DNA from: JBGTBQ01 sp041749275
Lineage (GTDB): Bacteria; Acidobacteriota; Blastocatellia; Pyrinomonadales; Pyrinomonadaceae
Reading direction: 5' to 3'
DNA: 14,751 nucleotides
NCBI GenBank assembly: GCA_041749275.1
Contig: JBGTBQ010000360.1
Location: 1-14,751 of the forward strand
The notes below the pieces were generated by a model that searched no databases, had not been told where the DNA came from, and was given only the letters and a program-made list of their open reading frames with translations. Positions within the stretch are counted from its first letter, which is position 1; each line of letters opens with the position of its first letter. The position numbers and the translations under genes were made by a program. Below are positions 7,612 to 14,376 of this stretch, one piece after another.

Positions 7612-8700
7612 TCACCCTAGCGCGTCCACCCGTCGCTTTTCAATCGCGCGTTGCCCCAATTCACCGCAGGCTTGAACCAGTGTGCCGAGGTGCGCGAATC
7701 GCGCGTCCTTCGTCAAGCCTTGCCGGTAGCGGTAATAAATCTGCTGCACGATGCCGGCGATCTTGAGCAGGCCATAAGCGAAGTAAAAGACCGCGTCGCT
7801 CGTCTCGCGCCCCGACAGCCGCGTGTAACGCTCGATCACTTCGCGGCGACTGAGGTTCCCCGGCAGCGTTGTCAACCCGAACCCCAGCCGCCGCCACTCT
7901 TCGGGGTCGTCCTCGTCAACCCAGTAGCCGAGCGTCGTCCCCAAATCCATCAAAGGGTCGCCGATAGTCGCCATCTCCCAATCGAGCACCGCCACGACGC
8001 GCGCGAGGTCGCCCGGCGCAAAGACCACGTTATCGTACTTGTAATCGTTATGAATCAACGCGCTGCCCCGTTCGGGCGGCGTGTTGTCGGCCAGCCACCG
8101 CGCGAGTTTTTCGATGGAGGGAACGTCATCCGTGCGTGCCGCGTAAAATCTTTTCGTCCACCCCTCGACCTGCCGCGCGACGTAGCCTTCGGGCCGTCCC
8201 AACTCACTCAACCCAGCCGCGACGTAATCAACCGCGTGAATCTCGGCGAGGTTCTCGACGAACGACTCGGACACACGGCGCATCAACTCCGGCGACAACT
8301 CCAAGCCTGCCGGCGGGCGCGCACGCAGGATGACGCCGCCGACCCGCTCCATCAGATAGAAGTGCGCGCCGAGCACCGATTCATCATCGCAGTAGAGCAG
8401 CGGGCGCGGGACTTTCGCGTAGACCGGACGCAGGCGCGACAGGATCAGGAATTCGCGCCCCATGTCGTGCGCCGTCTTGACCTTCGACCCGAACGGCGGG
8501 CGGCGCAGCACGAACTCACGCCCGCCCGCGCGCACAAGATATGTCAGATTCGAGAAGCCGGCGGGGAACTGCTCGACCGCGAGCGGCCCTTCGATCTCCG
8601 GCAGGTGTGCGCGAAGATAAGCGAGCAGCTTCTCTTCGTCCAACTCTTCGCCCGCGCGCACCTCACGCGGCCCGTCTTTCAAATTGTCGCGCGCGTCCAC
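7612..8700 (-). CDS. APH-fold kinase, ACAD10/11-type (LvaA-like) phosphotransferase family protein
   Basis: A 362-residue soluble kinase of the aminoglycoside-phosphotransferase fold. It has an N-lobe loop PAGFSNLTYLV and a lysine-bearing strand region (EFVLRRPPFGSKV), catalytic HNDYKYDN (His217, Asp219, Asn224) and the metal-binding Asp240 in LDWEMATIGDPLMDLG. The WEMATIGDPLMDLG form is typical of proteins related to the kinase half of eukaryotic ACAD10/ACAD11 and to Pseudomonas LvaA, rather than of antibiotic-resistance enzymes. In those systems the kinase phosphorylates the 4-hydroxyl of a 4-hydroxyacyl-CoA. I chose GTG 8700 because GAGGAGG (8710-8716, minus strand) lies 9 nt upstream. The frame extends to 8826, but that extension is only a shadow of the preceding gene. 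It is translationally coupled to the acyl-CoA dehydrogenase upstream, whose stop overlaps this ribosome-binding site. The exact acyl substrate is inferred, not shown. Confidence 0.88.
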   Translation of the reverse strand: MDARDNLKDGPREVRAGEELDEEKLLAYLRAHLPEIEGPLAVEQFPAGFSNLTYLVRAGGREFVLRRPPFGSKVKTAHDMGREFLILSRLRPVYAKVPRPLLYCDDESVLGAHFYLMERVGGVILRARPPAGLELSPELMRRVSESFVENLAEIHAVDYVAAGLSELGRPEGYVARQVEGWTKRFYAARTDDVPSIEKLARWLADNTPPERGSALIHNDYKYDNVVFAPGDLARVVAVLDWEMATIGDPLMDLGTTLGYWVDEDDPEEWRRLGFGLTTLPGNLSRREVIERYTRLSGRETSDAVFYFAYGLLKIAGIVQQIYYRYRQGLTKDARFAHLGTLVQACGELGQRAIEKRRVDALG

Positions 8701-8709
8701 GTCCCTGTG

Positions 8710-8716
8710 CCTCCTC
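8710..8716 (-). promoter_or_regulatory. Ribosome-binding site deciding the kinase GTG start
   Basis: GAGGAGG on the minus strand overlaps the TGA stop of the acyl-CoA dehydrogenase gene (8715-8717) and stands 9 nt before GTG 8700. It supports coupled translation and rules against the longer frame opening at 8826. Confidence 0.75.
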
Positions 8717-9920
8717 AGATTGCCACCTCGACGCCATACTTCCTGAGCGCGCTTCGCGCCACCACCGACTTGTGCACCTCGTCCGGCCCGTCGTAGATGC
8801 GCGCCGCGCGCTCGTGCCTGTACCAATAGGCGAGCACCGTGTCATCCGTCAGACCCAGCGCGCCATGCACCTGCACCGCGCGGTCGAGGACTCTGTGCAT
8901 GACGCCCGCCACGTAGAATTTGATGAGCGAGATGTCATCGCGCGCGGCGGACGGCCCTTCCGCGTCGAGCTTTTCGGCGGTGTGGAGCACGAGCAGCCGC
9001 GCGGCGCTGATCTCGGCGCGGCTCTCGGCGATCCACGCCTGCACCGTCTGCCTGCTTCCGAGCGGGACGCTGGGCGCAAGCTCTCTCCGCGCCGCGCGCT
9101 CGCACATCAACTCGAAGGCGCGCTCGCAGATGCCGACCCAGCGCATACAGTGGTGGATGCGCCCCGGCCCCAGACGCTCCTGCGCGATGCGAAAACCTTC
9201 GCCCACGCGCCCCAGCAGGTTCCGGGCGGGCACACGGCAGTTCTCATAGACGACTTCGGCGTGGCTCGCGTAGTCGCTCCCTTCGTGGCCCATCACGCTG
9301 ACGTTGCGAACGATGCGAAAGCCCGGCGTGTCGGTCGGCACGATGATCTGGCTGGCTCGCTTGTGCGGACGCGCCGCTTCCGCGTCGGTGACGGCCATCA
9401 CGACGGCGAACGCCGCCCCCTCCGCCGCGGAGGTGAACCACTTGTGTCCGTTGATGACGTAATCGTCGCCGTCACGCACGGCGGTCGTGCTCATCCACAC
9501 GGGGTTCGAGCCGGGGTGCTCCGGCTCGGTCATCGAGAAACAACTCCGCACCTCGCCGCGCGCGAGCGGCCACAGATAAGTTTCTTTCTGGTCTGGCGTC
9601 GCGTGCGCGATGAGCACTTCGAGGTTGCCCGCGTCCGGAGCCTGACAGTTGAAAAGGTAATGGCCGAGCGGCGTGCGTCCCAGCTCTTCGCTGACGTGCG
9701 CGAACTCGGAGAGCGTGAGGCCGAGTCCGCCATACTCCGCGGGCAGTTGCGGCGCCCACAGCCCTAGTTCTTTGACGCGCCGCCGCTTCTCGCCGAGCGT
9801 GGGCAGCAATTCGCGGAAGGGACGATGCAGGAACTCCGGTTCGAGCGGCAGCACCTCTTTGCGGATAAAATCGCGGATGCCGGAGAGCAGGGAAGCGAAC
9901 TTTTCTTCAAGATTATTCAT
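8715..9920 (-). CDS. Acyl-CoA dehydrogenase, ACAD10/11-like
   Basis: A 401-residue FAD-dependent acyl-CoA dehydrogenase-fold enzyme. In order it shows the N-terminal helical domain (GLWAPQLPAEYGGLGLTLSEFAHVSEELGR), the FAD/substrate strand segment CFSMTEPEHPGSNP, DYVINGHKWFTSAAEGAAFAVVMAV, the beta-domain FRIVRNVSVMGHEGSDYASHAEVVYENCRVP, and the C-terminal RAVQVHGALGLTDDT and RIYDGPDEVHKSVVAR. Where medium-chain enzymes carry a catalytic Glu (YEGTSQ), this one has Asp377 in YDGPDEVH, a form typical of the ACAD10/11 branch. In LvaC and ACAD11, known chemistry is conversion of a 4-phosphoacyl-CoA to an enoyl-CoA, working with the paired kinase. The kinase gene follows directly, so joint function on 4-hydroxy fatty acids is likely, though ordinary beta-oxidation remains possible. 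ATG 9920 has only a weak upstream purine stretch. A TetR gene diverges upstream. Confidence 0.9.
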   Translation of the reverse strand: MNNLEEKFASLLSGIRDFIRKEVLPLEPEFLHRPFRELLPTLGEKRRRVKELGLWAPQLPAEYGGLGLTLSEFAHVSEELGRTPLGHYLFNCQAPDAGNLEVLIAHATPDQKETYLWPLARGEVRSCFSMTEPEHPGSNPVWMSTTAVRDGDDYVINGHKWFTSAAEGAAFAVVMAVTDAEAARPHKRASQIIVPTDTPGFRIVRNVSVMGHEGSDYASHAEVVYENCRVPARNLLGRVGEGFRIAQERLGPGRIHHCMRWVGICERAFELMCERAARRELAPSVPLGSRQTVQAWIAESRAEISAARLLVLHTAEKLDAEGPSAARDDISLIKFYVAGVMHRVLDRAVQVHGALGLTDDTVLAYWYRHERAARIYDGPDEVHKSVVARSALRKYGVEVAI

Positions 9921-10051
9921 GCGCTATCACGTGGCATTATGTTTTCGTGTCGAGCGTGCGTCCGCCTCATTAACACACTGGCGGTTGACGTGTCCATCCT
10001 TTTCAGAAGGCCCGGCTCTTTCGCTCGCGGCGTCCCGGCTCATAATAATTG

Positions 10052-10080
10052 TTGACAAATTCCCATCGCTCGGTTAAAAA
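10052..10080 (+). promoter_or_regulatory. Probable sigma-70-type promoter of the TetR gene
   Basis: TTGACA at 10052-10057 matches the -35 consensus exactly. After a 17-base spacer, TAAAAA at 10075-10080 is a fair -10. Transcription would start near 10087, inside the palindrome, leaving a very short leader before ATG 10101. Confidence 0.55.
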
Positions 10081-10099
10081 GGCGGACGTTCGTTTTTTT
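10076..10099. promoter_or_regulatory. Candidate TetR operator, copy 1 (autoregulation)
   Basis: The core CGGACGTTCG at 10083-10092 is flanked by A-rich and T-rich arms. Centred between 10087 and 10088, 9 of 12 base pairs are symmetric. It overlaps the end of the promoter and the predicted transcription start, where a bound repressor would block RNA polymerase. The same core recurs at 10873-10882. Confidence 0.55.
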
Positions 10100-10100
10100 T

Positions 10101-10757
10101 ATGCCGAAGTTGAGCCGCGAAGTTCTGGAAGAAAAAAGGGGCCGCATCGAAGAGGCGGCGAAGGAACTGTTCATCAAGCGCGGCTTCCATGCTACCTCGA
10201 TGCGCGACATCGCGCAGGGAGCCGGCACCTCGCTCGGTAACTTGTATAACTACTACAAGACCAAGGAAGACATCCTCGAATCCATCATCGCCCGCTACCA
10301 GAAGGTGATTGACGCTCGTTTGCGCGACATCTTCGACGAGATCGAAGAGCCTTTCGACCCGGAGAGTCTCGTCCGATTCGGGCGGTTGATTAAAGACCTT
10401 GTCAGCGCGCACTCGGACTTCTGGCTGCTGATGTACATTGACGTGCTGGAGTTCGAGAACCGCCACTTCCGGAAGATGTTCGACGGACTGGCGAAAAACC
10501 TGCGCCGCCGCTTCGGCCCTTACTTCGAGAAGCTCCGAAGCGAGAACGCTCTCCACGACGGGATTGACCCGGCGGTCGGTTTTACGGCGGCCTACATGCA
10601 GTTCTTCAACTATTTTCTGGTTGAAAAATTGTTCGGCGGCAATCGCCATCTGGGGATGAGCGACGACCGCGTCATCACAACCCTCACGGACATCTTCATC
10701 CGGGGCGTGATGAGGCCGGAAAAACTGAAAAGCGCGCGCGCCAGCCGCGCGACATGA
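10101..10757 (+). CDS. TetR/AcrR-family transcriptional regulator
   Basis: A 218-residue protein with the family's N-terminal helix-turn-helix at about residues 10-60: RIEEAAKELFIKRGFHATSMRDIAQGAGTSLGNLYNYYKTKEDIL. The remaining all-helical part (LVSAHSDFWLLMYIDVLEFENRHFRKMF... to ITTLTDIFIRGVMRP) is the ligand-binding and dimer domain, which is not conserved enough to name a ligand. ATG 10101 directly follows a run of eight T and has no Shine-Dalgarno sequence, so the message may be nearly leaderless. The gene diverges from the acyl-CoA dehydrogenase/kinase pair and precedes the second receptor, and it shares a palindrome with the receptor's upstream region. I infer repression of itself and the receptor, released by an acyl-CoA or related ligand. 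Confidence 0.9.
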   Translation: MPKLSREVLEEKRGRIEEAAKELFIKRGFHATSMRDIAQGAGTSLGNLYNYYKTKEDILESIIARYQKVIDARLRDIFDEIEEPFDPESLVRFGRLIKDLVSAHSDFWLLMYIDVLEFENRHFRKMFDGLAKNLRRRFGPYFEKLRSENALHDGIDPAVGFTAAYMQFFNYFLVEKLFGGNRHLGMSDDRVITTLTDIFIRGVMRPEKLKSARASRAT

Positions 10758-10829
10758 ACACGACCCGCGACGCCCTCGACAAGCACGGGCCGCGTCCGGC
10801 GATCATTTAAGAGAAGCGGAAAATTAGTT

Positions 10830-10859
10830 GCCGGACCAGACAAACCATTCGGTGCCGGC
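10830..10859 (+). other. Hairpin between the TetR and receptor genes
   Basis: GCCGG-ACC (10830-10837) pairs with GGT-G-CCGGC (10851-10859), an 8-bp stem with one bulge and a 13-nt loop. It lies 73 bases after the TetR stop and just before the second palindrome. No T run follows, so a terminator role is uncertain. Confidence 0.3.
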
Positions 10860-10864
10860 GGGTC

Positions 10865-10890
10865 AATAAAGACGGACGTTCGTTTTTATT
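10865..10890. promoter_or_regulatory. Candidate TetR operator, copy 2 (upstream of the receptor gene)
   Basis: A 26-bp palindrome centred between 10877 and 10878 has 11 of 13 symmetric base pairs and contains CGGACGTTCG at 10873-10882, identical to the core in the TetR promoter. The A-rich left arm (AATAAA) could serve as a -10, as TAAAAA does in copy 1 at the same distance from the core. A matching -35 is not clear here. It lies 49 bp before the receptor ATG. Confidence 0.6.
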
Positions 10891-10922
10891 TCTGACGCCG
10901 GGCGCATCGCTCACAATTTCGC

Positions 10923-10929
10923 AGGAGGT
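10923..10929 (+). promoter_or_regulatory. Strong ribosome-binding site of the second receptor
   Basis: AGGAGGT stands 9 nt before ATG 10939 and fixes the start codon, which is followed directly by a signal peptide. Confidence 0.8.
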
Positions 10930-10938
10930 AAGCTCAAG

Positions 10939-13900
10939 ATGTTTTCACTGAATCGCTTGGCCGCGCTCGCACTGCTCGCGTGCGCGCTTGCACCGGGCGC
11001 ATACGCGCAGGGCGCCACGGGCCAGATCACGGGGACGGTCTCCGACCAGCAGGGCGGGCGCGTCGCGGGCGCGACCGTCATCGTGACCAGCCTCGATACA
11101 GGCGCCGCGCGGCAGGTCGAGACGGACGGCGACGGCAACTTCGCCGTGCTGCTTCTGCCGGCGGGCCGCTACAAAATCGAAGTCTCGGCGCAGGGGTTCG
11201 GACGCATCTTGGTCGAGAGCGCGACCGTCAACGTGACGCAGACGACGACGCTCAACGATCTCATGCTCGCGCCGACCCTTCAGGGCGAGACGGTGACGGT
11301 GACGGATCAGGGGCAGGGGTCGCTCGTGCAGCGGGAGAGTTCGCAGGTGGGGCGCGTCATACAGGGCGAGACGCTCAGGCAACTCCCGCTCCCGACGCGC
11401 AACTTCCAGCAGCTTCTGACGCTCTCGCCCGGCACTTCGGCGAGCGTCTCAAACAACACGGAGTTGGGGCGCGGCGACGCCATCATCTCCGTCAACGGCC
11501 AGCGCACGACCTCGAACAGCGTCCGCATCAACGGCATTGACGCGAACTCCGTCGGCACCAACTCGACGCCGAACATCGCGGTGCCGGCCACGGACACGTT
11601 GCAGGAGTTCATCGTCCAGACCTCGCTCTACGACGCCACGCAGGGGCGCAACGCGGGCGGCAACGTCGAGGCCGTCACGCGCTCCGGCGGCTCCGATTTT
11701 CACGGCAACATCTACGAGTTTTTCCGCAACAGCCGTCTGAACGCCAACGACTTTTTCCTCAACGCGGCGGGCCGTCCTCGCCCCGTCCTCAACCGCAACC
11801 AGTTTGGCGGCACGCTCGGCGGCCCCCTCGTCAAAGAAAAATTCTTCTTCTTCGGCTCGTATCAGGGCACCAGAGAGCGCAACGGCGCATCGCTCAACAA
11901 CAGTCTCACGTTTCCGATTCTCCCAGCGGGCCTGCGCGACGACAACCGCACGGCGGCGGGGTTGGCGGCGGCCTTCGGGTTGCCGGTCGCAAACATCAAC
12001 CCCATCACGGTCGCGCTCCTGAACGCGCGTCTGCCTTCGGGTGAGTTCGCCATCCCCTCGCCGAACGCGACGACGGGACTCGCGCCGCTCGCGGGCGTGC
12101 TGACGCCGCGCTCCGGCGTCTCGACTTTCCGTGAGAACCAGTTCAACGCGAACTTCGACTACGTGTTCGATCAGAGCCACACGCTCGCGGTGAAGAACTT
12201 CTTCGCCTCGAACCCGACCTTCCAGTCGAACTACAACTTCGCCGGACTCGGCAACGGGCCGTTGCAACTGCCGGGCACGGGCGGCGACCTCGACATCATT
12301 CAGGCGCTCACGTCCATCACCGACACCTACGTTTTCAATGCCAACGTCATCAATCAGGCGCGGTTCGGCTTTAGCCGCCTGCGCGTCACTTCCGTGCCGG
12401 AAGAGCCTTTCACCGCGCAGCAGTTCGGTATCACGAATCCACTCGCCAACCAGTTTCCGGGCCTGCCGACCATCTCCGTGACGGGTCTCTTCAACTTCGG
12501 TTCGTCGCCGCTCTCGGATCAATCCTCACGCATCAACTCTTTCACTTTCGCCGACACGCTCTCACTCGTCGCGGGCAGCCACCGGCTCCGCATCGGTGCC
12601 GAGTACCGCCGCTCGCAGGTCAACTTCTACTTCAACTCCTTCACGCGCGGGCAGCTCATCTTCCCGACCTTTACGAACTTCCTGCTCGGCCAGTCCGTCT
12701 CGATTATCGGTTCCGGCGTCTACGACCGCGCCTTCCGCACGAACGATCTATCGGGCTTCGTGCAGGACGACTGGAAAGTGTCTGACCGCCTGACCTTGAA
12801 CCTCGGCCTGCGCTACGACTTTTACGGTCTGCCGAAAGAGAAGTACGGGCGGCTCGTCAACTTCATCCCTGAACAGTTTCGCGCGGGCACGCTCGCCGCG
12901 CCCGCCGGGTCGCCGAACGGTTTCGTGCAGGCCGGCAACGCCACGAACCCTCTGCCGGGCGTGCCGCTCGTCGAAGACACGCTCGTCCCGCAGGATAAGA
13001 ATAACTTCTCGCCGCGCGTCGGCTTCGCTTATCGGCTGAACGACGCGGGCACGCTCGCCGTGCGCGGCGGCTACGGCGTCTACTTCGACCGCATCTCGAC
13101 GCGCTTCGCCAACACGCAGCTTTTCAACTTCCCGTATCTTGCCATCGGCGTCGGCGTCTTTCGCCCGCTCGCCACGCCCTTCGCCGCCGTGCCGCAGCCC
13201 GGCACGTTCCCCGTGGCCGCCACCGTCCCTTCGCCGCTCGCGCCGCTCGGCATTCTCATCAGCGGCGTCTACGTTGACCCGGATTTGCGGACGCCCTACA
13301 TCCAGCAGTACAACGCGAACGTGCAGTGGGAGTTCGCTAAAGACTATCTGCTCGAAGTCGGCTACGTCGGTTCGAAGGGCACGAAGCTGCTGCAACTGCT
13401 GACGCTCAACCAGCCGATTTATAACCCCACGACGAACACTTTCGCCGCGCCGTTCGCGCCCTTCGTTTCGGCGCAAAAGAACGCGACGGGCGGTTTGCAG
13501 AACGTCCAGACCACCTCGAACTCGAATTACAACTCGCTTCAGTTGAGCGTCACCAAGCGCTTTAGCCGCAACCTCCAGTTCCTCGCCGCCTATACCTACA
13601 GCAAATCCATTGATTACTATTCGGGCGGCACGATCAACGAACTGATCTCCACGCCCGGCGACCAGCGCGACTGGAAAACGAACCGCGGGCGCTCGGACTA
13701 TGACCGCACGCATCGCTTCGTCAAGAGCTTCGTCTACGACCTGCCCGGACTCGTCGGGAAAGATTCGCCGGCGCGCTGGCTCGTCAACAACTGGCAGGTG
13801 AACGGCATCCTCACTTTACAGTCGGGGCTGCCTTTCTCCGTCATACAGGTGCCTGACAACAACACCGTCCAGCGCGCCAACTTCCGCCCCGGCTTCTCCG

Positions 13901-14259
13901 GTCAGATCGAGTTCGACGGGCGCACGCAAGACCGTCTCAACCAGTATTTCAACACCGGCGCCTTCGCCTCTTCGACGCTGACGGGCGGTTTCTTCGACCG
14001 CAACGCGCCGTTCGGCAACACAGGCCGCAACATCCTGACCGGGCCGGGCCAGAAGAACGTAGACTTCTCGGCGGTGAAATTCATCCCCTTCACCGAGCGC
14101 GTGCGCGGCGAGTTTCGCACCGAATTTTTCAACCTCTTCAACTGGGCGAACTTCGCCAACCCGAACAGCAACATCTCCGTGCCGGCGACCTTCGGTCGCA
14201 TCACGCAGACGAGCGCCGGGCCGCGCGTCATCCAGTTCGCTTTTAAGCTCAGTTATTGA
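10939..14259 (+). CDS. Oar-like TonB-dependent receptor with carboxypeptidase-regulatory-like domain
   Basis: A 1106-residue outer-membrane receptor. It begins with a signal peptide (MFSLNRLAALALLACALAPG..., cut after AYA, residues 1-~23). A CarboxypepD_reg/Ig-like domain follows at ~25-110 (GQITGTVSDQQGGRVAGATV, TDGDGNFAVLLLPAGRYKIE, AQGFGRILVE). Glu117-Thr122 (ETVTVT) is the conserved segment before the plug. The plug (LRQLPLPTRNFQQLLTLSPG, SVNGQRTTSNSVRINGIDAN, GGNVEAVTRSGGSDFHGNIY) runs to ~260. The remainder is a large barrel (DFFLN, NQFGGTLGGPL, FFFFGSYQG, LSGFVQDDWKVSDRLTLNLG, YNSLQLSVTKRF) ending VIQFAFKLSY, with a C-terminal aromatic. Proteins of this type take up large substrates with TonB/ExbB energy or act as adhesins; the substrate is unknown. 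An upstream palindrome shared with the TetR promoter implies TetR control. It is unlike the VIT-vWA receptor only at the N-terminal module. Confidence 0.92.
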   Translation: MFSLNRLAALALLACALAPGAYAQGATGQITGTVSDQQGGRVAGATVIVTSLDTGAARQVETDGDGNFAVLLLPAGRYKIEVSAQGFGRILVESATVNVTQTTTLNDLMLAPTLQGETVTVTDQGQGSLVQRESSQVGRVIQGETLRQLPLPTRNFQQLLTLSPGTSASVSNNTELGRGDAIISVNGQRTTSNSVRINGIDANSVGTNSTPNIAVPATDTLQEFIVQTSLYDATQGRNAGGNVEAVTRSGGSDFHGNIYEFFRNSRLNANDFFLNAAGRPRPVLNRNQFGGTLGGPLVKEKFFFFGSYQGTRERNGASLNNSLTFPILPAGLRDDNRTAAGLAAAFGLPVANINPITVALLNARLPSGEFAIPSPNATTGLAPLAGVLTPRSGVSTFRENQFNANFDYVFDQSHTLAVKNFFASNPTFQSNYNFAGLGNGPLQLPGTGGDLDIIQALTSITDTYVFNANVINQARFGFSRLRVTSVPEEPFTAQQFGITNPLANQFPGLPTISVTGLFNFGSSPLSDQSSRINSFTFADTLSLVAGSHRLRIGAEYRRSQVNFYFNSFTRGQLIFPTFTNFLLGQSVSIIGSGVYDRAFRTNDLSGFVQDDWKVSDRLTLNLGLRYDFYGLPKEKYGRLVNFIPEQFRAGTLAAPAGSPNGFVQAGNATNPLPGVPLVEDTLVPQDKNNFSPRVGFAYRLNDAGTLAVRGGYGVYFDRISTRFANTQLFNFPYLAIGVGVFRPLATPFAAVPQPGTFPVAATVPSPLAPLGILISGVYVDPDLRTPYIQQYNANVQWEFAKDYLLEVGYVGSKGTKLLQLLTLNQPIYNPTTNTFAAPFAPFVSAQKNATGGLQNVQTTSNSNYNSLQLSVTKRFSRNLQFLAAYTYSKSIDYYSGGTINELISTPGDQRDWKTNRGRSDYDRTHRFVKSFVYDLPGLVGKDSPARWLVNNWQVNGILTLQSGLPFSVIQVPDNNTVQRANFRPGFSGQIEFDGRTQDRLNQYFNTGAFASSTLTGGFFDRNAPFGNTGRNILTGPGQKNVDFSAVKFIPFTERVRGEFRTEFFNLFNWANFANPNSNISVPATFGRITQTSAGPRVIQFAFKLSY

Positions 14260-14265
14260 TGAAAT

Positions 14266-14373
14266 AGCGGGCAGCGGGCAGCGGGCAGCAGGCAGTTGTA
14301 AAGACAAGTAAAACCTGAATTTCAAAGTTGAGATTTCAAATTCTAATCTCTTAACTGCCCGCTGCCCGCTGCT
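14266..14373. repeat. Inverted repeat with tandem AGCGGGC units around an AT-rich core
   Basis: The left arm carries three AGCGGGC units and one AGCAGGC, then AGTT (14266-14297). The right arm at 14353-14373 is its near complement (AACTGCCCGCTGCCCGCTGC). The ~55-base core is AT-rich and holds ATTTCAAA twice (14319-14326 and 14333-14340). Its composition differs sharply from the genes on both sides, and it fills nearly all of the gap between the receptor and the hydrolase. It may be a dispersed miniature element or a terminator-like structure. Confidence 0.7.
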
Positions 14374-14376
14374 CTG

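Larger units (their letters stand above)
9921..10100. promoter_or_regulatory. Divergent control region between the acyl-CoA dehydrogenase and TetR genes
   Basis: These 180 bases hold the TetR promoter and its overlapping operator near the right end, and must also hold the promoter of the leftward catabolic pair. I could not place a convincing minus-strand -35/-10; the AT-rich tract at 10041-10061 is the best candidate area. One TetR site here could control both directions. Confidence 0.5.

Noticed and set aside
8701..8826. N-terminal extension of the kinase gene to an ATG at 8826
   Set aside because: The extra 42 residues lie inside the acyl-CoA dehydrogenase coding region and look like a frame shadow; GTG 8700 has a strong ribosome-binding site.
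7651..9767. Long plus-strand open frames (about 380 and 408 codons) opposite the kinase and acyl-CoA dehydrogenase
   Set aside because: They read as Arg/His/Ala-rich peptides without recognisable domains and mirror well-supported minus-strand enzymes; long antisense frames are expected in GC-rich coding DNA.
10836..10875. Resemblance to a c-di-GMP (GEMM) riboswitch around ACAAACCATTCGG
   Set aside because: Only a short fragment matches; the second conserved helix and the AGCCA-type segment are missing.
14266..14297. AGCGGGC tandem units as a CRISPR-like array
   Set aside because: The units are 7 bp with no spacers and belong to an inverted repeat.
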